Source: Streptomyces lavendulae subsp. lavendulae
GTDB taxonomy: Bacteria > Actinomycetota > Actinomycetes > Streptomycetales > Streptomycetaceae
DNA: 64,000 nt
Assembly: GCF_002803845.1 (NCBI RefSeq)
Contig: NZ_CP024985.1
Span: forward strand, 7,079,501 to 7,143,500
Direction of reading: 5' to 3'
The notes under the pieces are model-generated. The model worked only from the letters and a program-made list of their open reading frames with translations, was not told the DNA's origin and searched no databases. The translations under genes were made by a program, and so were the position numbers. This document shows, one piece after another, positions 52,580-60,890 of the stretch. Numbering within the stretch: position 1 is the first letter of the stretch; every line of letters begins with the position of its first letter.

Positions 52580-52978
52580 ATGGCACTGGACAAGCAGCTC
52601 GACTGGCTGCTGGACGATCTGACGCGCAGGGTCCAGCAGGTCCGCCACGCGGTGGTGCTGTCGAACGACGGGCTGGTGACGGCCGCGAGCGCCGGGCTGG
52701 CGCGTGAGGACGCCGAGCACCTAGCGGCCGTCGCGGCGGGGCTGCAGAGCCTGGCCAAGGGGTCGGGGCGGCACTTCAGGGCGGGGGAGGTGCGCCAGAC
52801 CATGGTCGAGTACGACGAGGGCTTCCTGTTCGTCGTCGCGGCGGGTTCCGGCAGCAGCCTGTGCGCGCTGAGCGCGGCCGAGGCGGACATCGTGCAGGTG
52901 GCGTACGAGATGACGCTGCTGGTCAACCGGGTTGGGGAACACCTGGGGGTCGCGGAGCGGAGGATCACCGGGGGCTGA
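52580..52978 (+). CDS. Second roadblock/LC7-domain protein
   Basis: A 132-residue roadblock protein that aligns with CvnB along its whole length (DWLLDDLTRRVQQVRHAVVL, then EDAEHLAAVAAGLQSLAKGS), without the disordered start. It is outside the operon, separated from cvnD by the opposite-strand flavoprotein gene. It may compete with CvnB for the GTPase or serve another conservon. The ATG at 52580 follows a GGGGAGGGGCTGG stretch. Confidence 0.88.
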   Translation: MALDKQLDWLLDDLTRRVQQVRHAVVLSNDGLVTAASAGLAREDAEHLAAVAAGLQSLAKGSGRHFRAGEVRQTMVEYDEGFLFVVAAGSGSSLCALSAAEADIVQVAYEMTLLVNRVGEHLGVAERRITGG

Positions 52979-53083
52979 CCGGCGGGCGCCGGGAGCGGAG
53001 TTTTCCACAGGCCTCGCGCGGGTTCGTCACGTTGGGTTACCTTCTTCACGCAGAGTGATCGTCGCTCGTGGGGGAGGACCGTG

Positions 53084-53968
53084 ATGAAGGTGCAAGCGCT
53101 GGAGCGTGCGTCGGCCGGCAGGGAGACGCCCGAGGGCGTGCGTGCGGAGCAGCCGCTACCGGAGCCGGACGCGCGGCCGCCGGAGCTGCTGAGCGGCCCC
53201 CGGGCCGCGGGGGAACTGGGCCTGCGCCGGGGTGAGTTCGCGCGCGCCGTCCAGCTGGGTCTGGTGCGTCCCGGCCCGCGGGCGGCCGGCGGAGCCGCCC
53301 GTTTCACCCGGGCCGAACTGGACCGGGTCAGGGCGGCTGAGGGGTACCCGCAGGCACTGCGGGAGCGGGTCGAGACCGTGGCCGGTGCCGACGCCGGGGC
53401 ACGGGCGCTGGGGACCGGACCGAGCCGCTTCACCCGGCTCGCGCGCTGCGGGCACCTCACCCCCGTCGGCTACCGGATCAACCGCTACCGGGCCGTCGTC
53501 TGGCTCTACCTGGCCGCCGAGCTGAGGGAGTTCGCCGCCCGGGAGCCCGGGATGCTGAGCGGGGCCGCGCCCCCGGAGGACCGGGAGATGCTGGAGGCCA
53601 AAGCGGACCTGCGCCCGCGCCGGTGGCGCGGGCGGCACGTGGGGCTGCTGCTGAGACGGACCGCCGATCCCTGGGAGCGGGCCGCCGTACTGGCCTCCGT
53701 GCTCCCCGAGCAGCAGGTGCGCCAGGCCGTCCCCGATCCGGCGGAACGGATCGTCCTCGCGGCGCTCGCGCCGCCCCCGCCCTACGGACACCCGCAGGTC
53801 CCGGCCGCGGCCGCCGTGGCCGGGCGGCTGCTGCTGGCGGAACCGCCGGACGAGGTGCACTGGTACCGGACCAGCCTCGACTTCGCCCTGACCGGGGCGC
53901 GAGGCCGGCGGAACTCGACGGGGGAGCGGGGTCAGTCGAACTCGACGGGGGAGAGGGGGCCGACGTAG
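53084..53968 (+). CDS. DUF6397-like helix-turn-helix protein
   Basis: A 294-residue protein of a Streptomyces-specific family of unknown function. Two helix-turn-helix-like parts are visible: AAGELGLRRGEFARAVQLGL near 45-65 and GTGPSRFTRLARCGHLTPVG near 107-126, each followed by basic residues as in MerR- or excisionase-like recognition helices. The final 30 residues contain two copies of (R/S)NSTGERG. The ATG at 53084 follows GGGGGAGGACC; GTG 53081 is adjacent. Its 3' end overlaps the convergent YchJ-like gene by 37 bases. Confidence 0.7.
   Translation: MKVQALERASAGRETPEGVRAEQPLPEPDARPPELLSGPRAAGELGLRRGEFARAVQLGLVRPGPRAAGGAARFTRAELDRVRAAEGYPQALRERVETVAGADAGARALGTGPSRFTRLARCGHLTPVGYRINRYRAVVWLYLAAELREFAAREPGMLSGAAPPEDREMLEAKADLRPRRWRGRHVGLLLRRTADPWERAAVLASVLPEQQVRQAVPDPAERIVLAALAPPPPYGHPQVPAAAAVAGRLLLAEPPDEVHWYRTSLDFALTGARGRRNSTGERGQSNSTGERGPT
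53914..53964 (+). repeat. Short direct repeat at overlapping gene ends
   Basis: Two copies of GAACTCGACGGGGGAG about 27 bases apart lie where the DUF6397-like and YchJ-like genes overlap tail to tail. The duplication seems to have lengthened the first gene across the end of the second. Confidence 0.7.
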
Positions 53969-54333
53969 ACCCAGGCCCCCGCCTCGCGGGAGAAGGCACT
54001 GTGCTCGCGCAGCGAACCCGTGTGCCCGCCCTCCCGGTAGTGCGCCCGGAACTCCACCGACCCCTCCGTCTCGAACATCCCGCCGCGCTCGGTGGCCAGG
54101 ATCTCCAGCCGCTCCCAGTGCTGAGCGGGATCCAGATCGAGCCGGCCCGGCCGGGTCGAGGAGTGCCAGGAGCGCATCAGGTAGGCGCTGTCGCCGACCG
54201 CGAACGCGCTGAACCGCGACCGCATCAGCAGCTCGGCGGTGGGCGCCTGTTTGGCGCCCGAGTGGAAGCGGCCGCAGCAGTCGGGGTAGGTGGCGGGCAG
54301 CCCGCAGGGGCAGGGGAGGACCGGGGTGGACAT
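53932..54333 (-). CDS. YchJ/SEC-C-type zinc protein
   Basis: A 133-residue protein of the YchJ (UPF0225) family. It opens with the SEC-C-type zinc site PCPCGLPATYPDCCGRFHSG (Cys residues and His), followed by an NTF2-like fold (ELLMRSRFSAFAVGDSAYLM, VEFRAHYREGG). The role is unknown, perhaps binding of a small ligand or protein. The ATG at 54333 defines the short N-terminus usual for the family. It overlaps the DUF6397-like gene at the 3' end. Confidence 0.85.
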   Translation of the reverse strand: MSTPVLPCPCGLPATYPDCCGRFHSGAKQAPTAELLMRSRFSAFAVGDSAYLMRSWHSSTRPGRLDLDPAQHWERLEILATERGGMFETEGSVEFRAHYREGGHTGSLREHSAFSREAGAWVYVGPLSPVEFD

Positions 54334-54418
54334 GTGCGCTCGACTCTGGGGAGGGGAGATGACGGGATTACGGACGCCACCGCCGCCGGCGCAGGAGCTG
54401 GCGGAGCGGTCGCGGAGA

Positions 54419-55321
54419 CTACTGCGGGGACACGGCCGGCTTGGCCGCCGAGGCCGGGTACGGGCGGAAGAGACCCTCCTGGACCACGGAGACCAGCAGC
54501 CTGCCCTCCACGTCGTAGATGCGGCCACGGGCCAGACCGCGGCCGCCGTGCGCGATGGGTGACTCCTGGTCGTACAGGAACCACTCGTCCGCGCGGAAGG
54601 GCCGGTGGAACCACATCGCGTGGTCCAGCGAGGCCATGTCGAAACCGCGCATGCCCCACAGGGGTTCCACGGGGATGCGCACGGCGTCGAGGAGGGTCAT
54701 GTCACTGGCGTAGGTGAGGGCGCAGGTGTGCACGAGCGGGTCGTCGCCCAGCGGGCCGACCGCCCGCATCCACACCGCACTGCGCGGATCGGCGTCCTTG
54801 AGCTCCTCCGGAGTCCAGCGGAGCCGGTCCACGTACCGGATGTCGAAGGGCTGACGGCGGGCCATCCGCTCCAGCGCCTCGGGCAGCGCGCCCAGGTGCT
54901 CGCGGATCTCGTCCACGACCTTCGGAAGCGCGTCCGGGTGGGGGAAGTCGAGGCGAGGAGGCAGCTGGTGCTCGATGCTGCCCTCCTCCGGGTGATGGAA
55001 GGAGGCGGTCAGATTGAAGATGGTCTTGCCCTGCTGGACCGCGGTGACCCGGCGTGTGGTGAAGGAGCGCCCGTCGCGCACCCGTTCCACCTGGTACACG
55101 ATCGGCACCCCGGGGATGCCCGGACGCAGGAAGTACGCGTGCAGGGAGTGGACCGGCCGGTCGCTCTCGGTGGTGCGGCCGGCCGCCACCAGGGCCTGCC
55201 CGGCGACCTGCCCGCCGAACACGCGCTGGAGGGATTCCTGGGGGCTCGCGCCCCGGAAGATGTTGACCTCGATCTGCTCCAGGTCGAGCAGATCGACCAG
55301 TCTCTCGGCGGGGTTCGTCAT
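54419..55321 (-). CDS. tesB: Acyl-CoA thioesterase II
   Basis: A 300-residue double-hotdog thioesterase that hydrolyses fatty acyl-CoA to free acid and CoA. Matches: NIFRGASPQESLQRVFGGQV at the N-terminus, LHAYFLRPG, GRSFTTRRVTAVQQG, and the C-terminal SLDHAMWFHRPFRADEWFLY followed by HGGRGLARG, with the family's conserved Asp (SLDHAMWFH) and Gln/Thr region. The length is typical. The ATG at 55321 follows GGAGAGC. The helicase gene upstream ends only 79 bases away in the same direction, so cotranscription is possible. Confidence 0.92.
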   Translation of the reverse strand: MTNPAERLVDLLDLEQIEVNIFRGASPQESLQRVFGGQVAGQALVAAGRTTESDRPVHSLHAYFLRPGIPGVPIVYQVERVRDGRSFTTRRVTAVQQGKTIFNLTASFHHPEEGSIEHQLPPRLDFPHPDALPKVVDEIREHLGALPEALERMARRQPFDIRYVDRLRWTPEELKDADPRSAVWMRAVGPLGDDPLVHTCALTYASDMTLLDAVRIPVEPLWGMRGFDMASLDHAMWFHRPFRADEWFLYDQESPIAHGGRGLARGRIYDVEGRLLVSVVQEGLFRPYPASAAKPAVSPQ

Positions 55322-55400
55322 CAGCAGCTCTCCACTGTCGGGTGCGGCGGGTCCGGCCGGCGCGGTGCCCGGGCACCGGCCGGCGGCGTGCGGGGTCGGG

Positions 55401-57932
55401 TCAGAGCAGCCCGAGTTCGCCGACCGAGGTGACCCGGATGACGGCCCGGCCCTCCTCGTCGGACGCGGCGAGGTCGACCTCGGCGCTGATGCCCCAGCCA
55501 TGGTCGCCGTTCGGGTCGGCGAACGTCTGGCGGACGCGCCACAGGCCGTGGGCGGGGTCCTCCTCGATCTGGAGGAGCTTGGGGCCGCGGGCGTCGGGGC
55601 CGGTGCCGAGGTCGTCGTACTCGTCCCAGTACCCGTCCATGGCCTCGCCCCAGGCGTCGGCGTCCCAGCCGGACTCGGCGTCCAGCTCGCCCAGCACGTT
55701 GACGTGGTCCAGGGCCGCCAGCTCGACCCGTCGGAACATGGCGTTGCGGACCAGCACCCGGAAGGCGCGGGCGTTCGCGGTGACCGGCTTGACCTGGTCG
55801 GCCTTCTCCTGGGCCTGCTCCGCCGTCTCCACCTCCGGGTTCGCCAGCTGCTCCCACTCGTCGAGCAGGCTGGAGTCCACCTGGCGGACGAGCTCGCCCA
55901 GCCACGCGATGAGGTCCTGCAGGTCCTCGGACTTGAGGTCGTCGGGGATGGTGTGGTCCAGCGCCTTGTACGCGCCCGCCAGGTAGCGCAGCACGATGCC
56001 CTCGGTGCGGGCCAGCTCGTAGAAGGAGGTGAACTCGGTGAAGGTCATCGCGCGCTCGTACATGTCGCGGATGATCGACTTCGGGGAGACCGGGTGGTCG
56101 CGGACCCACGGGTGGCTCTTGCTGTACACGTCGTAGGCGTGCAGCAGCAGCTCTTCCAGGGGCTTGGGATAGGTGACGTCCTGGAGGCGCTCCATGCGCT
56201 CCTCGTACTCGATCCCGTCGGCCTTCATCGCGCCGACCGCGATGCCGCGCTCCTTGTTCTGCTGGGCGGCCAGGATCTGGCGCGGGTCGTCCAGGGTGGA
56301 CTCGACGACCGAGACCATGTCCAGCGCGTAGGACGGGGACTCCGGGTCCAGCAGGTCGAAGGAGGCCAGCGCGAAGGTGGACAGCGGCTGGTTGAGCGCG
56401 AAGTCCTGCTGGAGGTCGACGGTCAGGCGGATGGTGCGGCCCTCGGCGTCCGGGGTGTCGAGCTTCTCCACCACGCCGCCGTCCAGCAGCGAACGGTAGA
56501 TCGCGAAGGCCCTCCGGATGTGCCGCAGCTGGGCCTTGCGCGGCTCGTGGTTGTCCTCCAGGAGGTGGCGCATCGCCTGGAAGGCGTCGCCCGGCCGGGC
56601 GATGACCGACAGCAGCATGATGTTGGTGACCTTGAAGCGCGAGGTCAGCGGCTCCGGGTCGGCGGCGATCAGCTTCTCGAAGGTGGTGTCCGACCAGGCC
56701 ACGAAGCCCTCGGGGGCCTTCTTGCGGACCACCTTGCGGCGCTTCTTCGGGTCGTCGCCCGCCTTCGCGAGGGCCTTCTCGTTCTCGATGACGTGCTCGG
56801 GCGCCTGCGCGACCACGAAGCCGGCCGTGTCGAAGCCGGCGCGGCCCGCGCGTCCGGCGATCTGGTGGAACTCGCGGGCGCGCAGCGTGCGGACGCGGTT
56901 GCCGTCGTACTTGGTGAGCGCGGTGAACAGCACCGTGCGGATCGGGACGTTGACACCGACGCCGAGGGTGTCGGTACCGCAGATGACCTTCAGCAGACCG
57001 GCCTGGGCCAGCTTCTCCACCAGCCGCCGGTACTTGGGCAGCATGCCCGCGTGGTGCACGCCGATGCCGTGGCGGACGTAACGGGAGAGGTTCTGGCCGA
57101 ACTTCGTGGTGAAACGGAAGTTGCCGATCAGCTCCGCGATCTTGTCCTTCTCCTCGCGGGTGCACATGTTGATGCTCATCAGCGACTGCGCCCGCTCGAC
57201 CGCCTGGGCCTGCGTGAAGTGCACGATGTAGACCGGCGCCTGCCGGGTCTCCAGCAGTTCCGTGATGGTGTCCGTGATCGGCGTGGTCACGTACTCGTAC
57301 GACAGCGGGACCGGCCGGCTCGCCGAGCGGACCACCGACGTCGGACGGCCGGTGCGCCGGGTCAGGTCCTCCTCGAACCGCTTCACGTCGCCGAGGGTCG
57401 CCGACATCAGGACGAACTGCGCCTGGGGCAGTTCCAGCAGCGGGATCTGCCAGGCCCAGCCGCGGTCCGGCTCCGCGTAGAAGTGGAACTCGTCCATCAC
57501 GACCTGGCCGATGTCGGCGTACTTGCCGTCGCGCAGGGCGATGGAGGCCAGCACCTCGGCCGTGCAGCAGATCACCGGGGCGTCCGCGTTCACGGAGGCG
57601 TCGCCGGTCAGCATGCCGACGTTCTCGGTGCCGAAGAGCTTGCACAGGTCGAAGAACTTCTCCGACACCAGCGCCTTGATCGGGGCGGTGTAGAAGGTCA
57701 CCTTGTCCTGGGCCAGCGCGGTGAAGTGGGCGCCGGCCGCCACGAGGCTCTTGCCCGAGCCGGTCGGCGTCGACAGGATCACGTTCGCCCCGGAGACGAC
57801 CTCGATCAGGGCCTCCTCCTGCGCCGGGTACAGGGTGATGCCCTGGTCCTCCGCCCACGAGGAGAAAGCCTCGAAGAGGGCGTCGGGGTCGGCGTTCGGC
57901 GGGAGCTGATCAATGAGGGTCACACCCCCCAT
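55401..57932 (-). CDS. Ski2-like DEAD/DEAH-box helicase with DUF3516
   Basis: An 843-residue superfamily 2 helicase. Walker A STPTGSGKS at 54-62, motif II DEFH at 147-150, motif III LMSATLGD, the Ski2-like GVHHAGMLPKYRR, and motif VI EFHQIAGRAGRAGFD. From about 410 on comes the DUF3516 region restricted to actinobacterial helicases. It probably unwinds RNA or DNA during RNA turnover or repair. The start at ATG 57932 has a weak ribosome site; an in-frame GTG at 57923 with GGGGGG before it is an equally good candidate. Confidence 0.9.
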   Translation of the reverse strand: MGGVTLIDQLPPNADPDALFEAFSSWAEDQGITLYPAQEEALIEVVSGANVILSTPTGSGKSLVAAGAHFTALAQDKVTFYTAPIKALVSEKFFDLCKLFGTENVGMLTGDASVNADAPVICCTAEVLASIALRDGKYADIGQVVMDEFHFYAEPDRGWAWQIPLLELPQAQFVLMSATLGDVKRFEEDLTRRTGRPTSVVRSASRPVPLSYEYVTTPITDTITELLETRQAPVYIVHFTQAQAVERAQSLMSINMCTREEKDKIAELIGNFRFTTKFGQNLSRYVRHGIGVHHAGMLPKYRRLVEKLAQAGLLKVICGTDTLGVGVNVPIRTVLFTALTKYDGNRVRTLRAREFHQIAGRAGRAGFDTAGFVVAQAPEHVIENEKALAKAGDDPKKRRKVVRKKAPEGFVAWSDTTFEKLIAADPEPLTSRFKVTNIMLLSVIARPGDAFQAMRHLLEDNHEPRKAQLRHIRRAFAIYRSLLDGGVVEKLDTPDAEGRTIRLTVDLQQDFALNQPLSTFALASFDLLDPESPSYALDMVSVVESTLDDPRQILAAQQNKERGIAVGAMKADGIEYEERMERLQDVTYPKPLEELLLHAYDVYSKSHPWVRDHPVSPKSIIRDMYERAMTFTEFTSFYELARTEGIVLRYLAGAYKALDHTIPDDLKSEDLQDLIAWLGELVRQVDSSLLDEWEQLANPEVETAEQAQEKADQVKPVTANARAFRVLVRNAMFRRVELAALDHVNVLGELDAESGWDADAWGEAMDGYWDEYDDLGTGPDARGPKLLQIEEDPAHGLWRVRQTFADPNGDHGWGISAEVDLAASDEEGRAVIRVTSVGELGLL

Positions 57933-58068
57933 CTTGCCTGGCTTCCGCCCGGAAGAGGGAACCGGCCACCGGGACGAAGATCGTCACCGGTACGCTGTGC
58001 CGTCGAGGCGGCCCGACCGAAACGCTCGACGGGGCCCGACCACACAGGACTGGGGCGGGACACAAGCC

Positions 58069-58860
58069 ATGATGGGTCCGGCGCACTCACTGTCCGGGGC
58101 AGCGGCCTGGCTGGGGGTGGGCGCGGCGACGGCCGCCGCCGGGCACCCGATGCCGTGGCCCGTACTGGTCGTCGGCGCGCTCATATGCGCCGGTGCGGCC
58201 CTGGCCCCCGACCTCGACCACAAGTCGGCGACGATCTCGCGCGCCTTCGGCCCCCTCTCGCGGGGCCTGTGCGAGGTGGTCGACAAGATCTCCTACGCCG
58301 TCTACAAGGCCACCCGCGCCCCTCGCGACGCCCGCCGCAGCGGGGGACACCGCACCCTGACCCACACCTGGCTCTGGGCGGTCCTGATAGGCGCCGGCTC
58401 CTCGGCGCTCGCGGTCACCGCCGACCGCTGGGGCGTGCTCGTGCTGCTCTTCGTCCACCTGGTGCTGGCCGTCGAGGGCCTCCTGTGGCGGGCGGCCCGG
58501 ATGTCCAGCGACGTCCTGGTCTGGCTGCTGGGCGCCACGAGCGCCTGGATCCTGGCCGGCGTGCTCGACCAGCCGGGCAACGGCGCGGGCTGGCTCTTCA
58601 CCGGCCCCGGCCAGGAGTACCTGTGGCTCGGCCTGCCGATCCTGCTCGGCGCCCTCGTCCACGACATCGGCGACGCGCTCACCGTCTCCGGCTGCCCGAT
58701 CCTGTGGCCCCTGCCGATCGCGGGCAAGCGCTGGTACCCGATCGGCCCTCCGAAGGCGATGCGGTTCCGTGCCGGCAGCTGGGTGGAGCTCAAGGTCCTG
58801 ATGCCGGTCTTCATGCTCCTCGGCGGCATCGGCGGCGCATCAGCCCTCGGCTTCCTCTGA
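58069..58860 (+). CDS. Membrane-bound metal-dependent hydrolase (YdjM-like)
   Basis: A 263-residue integral membrane protein of the LexA-regulated YdjM-type hydrolase family. It shows the N-terminal GPAHSLSGAAAWLGVG (His), DLDHKSATISR after the second helix (metal-binding D-x-D-H), GGHRTLTHTWLW (H...H), and LVHDIGDALTVSGCPILWPL. These conserved His/Asp residues suggest a metal site at the membrane. The ATG at 58069 or 58072 is possible. It is divergent from the Ski2-like helicase. Confidence 0.85.
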   Translation: MMGPAHSLSGAAAWLGVGAATAAAGHPMPWPVLVVGALICAGAALAPDLDHKSATISRAFGPLSRGLCEVVDKISYAVYKATRAPRDARRSGGHRTLTHTWLWAVLIGAGSSALAVTADRWGVLVLLFVHLVLAVEGLLWRAARMSSDVLVWLLGATSAWILAGVLDQPGNGAGWLFTGPGQEYLWLGLPILLGALVHDIGDALTVSGCPILWPLPIAGKRWYPIGPPKAMRFRAGSWVELKVLMPVFMLLGGIGGASALGFL

Positions 58861-59108
58861 CCACCCCGCCTCCGCGGACATCCAAACCCCCGGGCCCCCG
58901 ACACCCGAGTCCCCGAGCAACCGGGCCTGCGGGTCCCGGACCTCGATCCTTCTGCCCCGAGTCCCCACCTCCGGGCCCTCGGGCTCCCGGGCTTACCGGC
59001 CCCGGCCTCCCGGGCTCGGCTCACCGGCCGCGGTACCCCGGCCGTGGGTCCCGGGTCCGCAGGCCCGGGCTCGCAGGGCGGGGAGGCAGGGCCGGGGACG
59101 CTCGTCGG
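58861..59108. other. Low-complexity convergent intergenic region
   Basis: About 250 bases of C-rich, imperfectly repeated CCCGGG/CCCGAG/CCCCGA words between converging genes. Several possible hairpins but no single clear terminator and no gene. Confidence 0.5.
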
Positions 59109-60890
59109 TCAGCCGTGCCAGGAGTGCCAGAGGGCGGCGTAGGCGCCGTTGGCCGCCACCAGTTCGTCGTGGGAGCCCAGTTCGCTGATGCGGCCGCCCT
59201 CGACCACCGCGATCACGTCGGCGTCGTGCGCCGTGTGGAGCCGGTGGGCGATCGCGATGACCGTACGGCCGTCCAGCACCCCCGCGAGCGACCGCTCCAG
59301 GTGCCGGGCGGCCCGCGGATCCAGCAGCGAGGTCGCCTCGTCCAGCACCAGCGTGTGCGGGTCCGCCAGCACCAGCCGGGCCAGCGCGACCTGCTGGGCC
59401 TGAGCCGGGGTCAGCGCGCTCCCGCCGGACCCCACCTCGGTGTCCAGCCCCGCCTCCAGGGCCCGCGCCCAGCCGTCCGCGTCCACCGCGCCCAGCGCCG
59501 CCCACAGTTCGGCGTCGGCCGCACCCGACCGGGCGAGACGCAGATTGTCCCGCAGCGATCCCACGAAGACGTGGTGCTCCTGGTTGACCAGCGCCACGTG
59601 CTCCCGCACCCGCTCCGCCGGCATCCGCGACAGCATCGCGCCACCGAGCGTGACCTCACCCGTCCGGGGCGCGTAGATGCCCGCCAGCAGCCGGCCCAGA
59701 GTGGACTTGCCCGCGCCCGAGGGGCCGACCAGCGCCATCCGGGTGCCCGGCGGCACGGACATCGACACCCGGTGCAGGACGTCCACGCCCTCCTTGTAAC
59801 CGAACCGGACCTCCCGCGCCCGCACCTCCCGGCCCCCGGGGGCGACGGCGGCGTCCCCCGCGTCCGGTTCGATCTCGCGCACACCGACCAGCCGGGCCAG
59901 CGAGACCTGGGCGATCTGGAGTTCGTCGTACCAGCGCAGGATCAGGCCGATCGGGTCGACCATCATCTGCGCCAGCAGCGCCCCGGTCGTCATCTGCCCC
60001 ACCGACATCCAGCCCCGCAGCACGCAGTACCCGCCGATCATCAGCACGGCGCCGAGGATCGTCACGTAGGTGATGTTGACGACGGGGAACAGGACCGTCC
60101 GCAGGTACAGCGTGTACCGCTCCCAGGCGGTCCACTCCTTGATCCGCCGCTCCGACAGCGCGATCCGGCGACGCCCCAGCCGGTGCGCCTCCACGGTCCG
60201 CCCGGCGTCCACCGTCTCGGTGAGCGCCGCCGCCACCGCCGCGTACCCGGCCGCTTCCGAGCGGTACGCCGAGGGCGCCCGCCGGAAGTACCAGCGGCAT
60301 CCGACGACCAGGACCGGCAGCGCCACCAGCGCGGCCAGCGCCAGCGGCGGGGCGGTGACCACCAGCGCCCCGTAGAGCAGCCCGGCCCAGACCACGCCGA
60401 TGGTCAGCTGCGGCACGGCCTCGCGCATCGCGTTGGCCAGCCGGTCGATGTCGGTGGTGATCCGCGAGAGCAGGTCGCCCGTCCCGGCGCGTTCCAGGAC
60501 GCCCGGGGGCAGACCGACCGACCGCACCAGGAAGTCCTCGCGCAGATCGGCCAGCATCTCCTCGCCGAGCATCGCCCCGCGCAGCCGCACCATCCGGACG
60601 AAGAACGTCTGGACGGCCAGCGCCAGCGCGAACAGCAGGGCCACGCGCCCCAGATGGAGCTCGCGCGCCCCCGAGGACAGCTCGTCGACGACCCGTCCCA
60701 GCAGGGTGGGGCCCACCATGGAGGCGACCACCGCCACGGCGTTGACCCCCACCAGCACCACGAAGGCCCGCCGGTGCCGGCGCAGCAGGCCGCGCACGTA
60801 GCCCCGTACGGTCGCCGACGTGCCCACCGGCAGGGTCGCGGCCGTCTCCGGGGCCGCCGGATCGTGTTCCGGGGGCGCCACGCCGATCAT
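59109..60890 (-). CDS. ABC exporter half-transporter (intact Walker A, degenerate signature)
   Basis: A 593-residue membrane-plus-ATPase half transporter (type IV exporter). Six predicted helices in about 30-330; nucleotide domain about 355-593. Walker A GPSGAGKST near 392 and Walker B HTLVLDEATSLLD near 515 are intact, but the LSGGQ signature reads ALTPAQAQQVALARL. Its ATG overlaps the stop of the partner gene (ATGA), so they form a heterodimer. The substrate is unknown. The defect pattern complements the partner (see that entry). Confidence 0.9.
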   Translation of the reverse strand: MIGVAPPEHDPAAPETAATLPVGTSATVRGYVRGLLRRHRRAFVVLVGVNAVAVVASMVGPTLLGRVVDELSSGARELHLGRVALLFALALAVQTFFVRMVRLRGAMLGEEMLADLREDFLVRSVGLPPGVLERAGTGDLLSRITTDIDRLANAMREAVPQLTIGVVWAGLLYGALVVTAPPLALAALVALPVLVVGCRWYFRRAPSAYRSEAAGYAAVAAALTETVDAGRTVEAHRLGRRRIALSERRIKEWTAWERYTLYLRTVLFPVVNITYVTILGAVLMIGGYCVLRGWMSVGQMTTGALLAQMMVDPIGLILRWYDELQIAQVSLARLVGVREIEPDAGDAAVAPGGREVRAREVRFGYKEGVDVLHRVSMSVPPGTRMALVGPSGAGKSTLGRLLAGIYAPRTGEVTLGGAMLSRMPAERVREHVALVNQEHHVFVGSLRDNLRLARSGAADAELWAALGAVDADGWARALEAGLDTEVGSGGSALTPAQAQQVALARLVLADPHTLVLDEATSLLDPRAARHLERSLAGVLDGRTVIAIAHRLHTAHDADVIAVVEGGRISELGSHDELVAANGAYAALWHSWHG

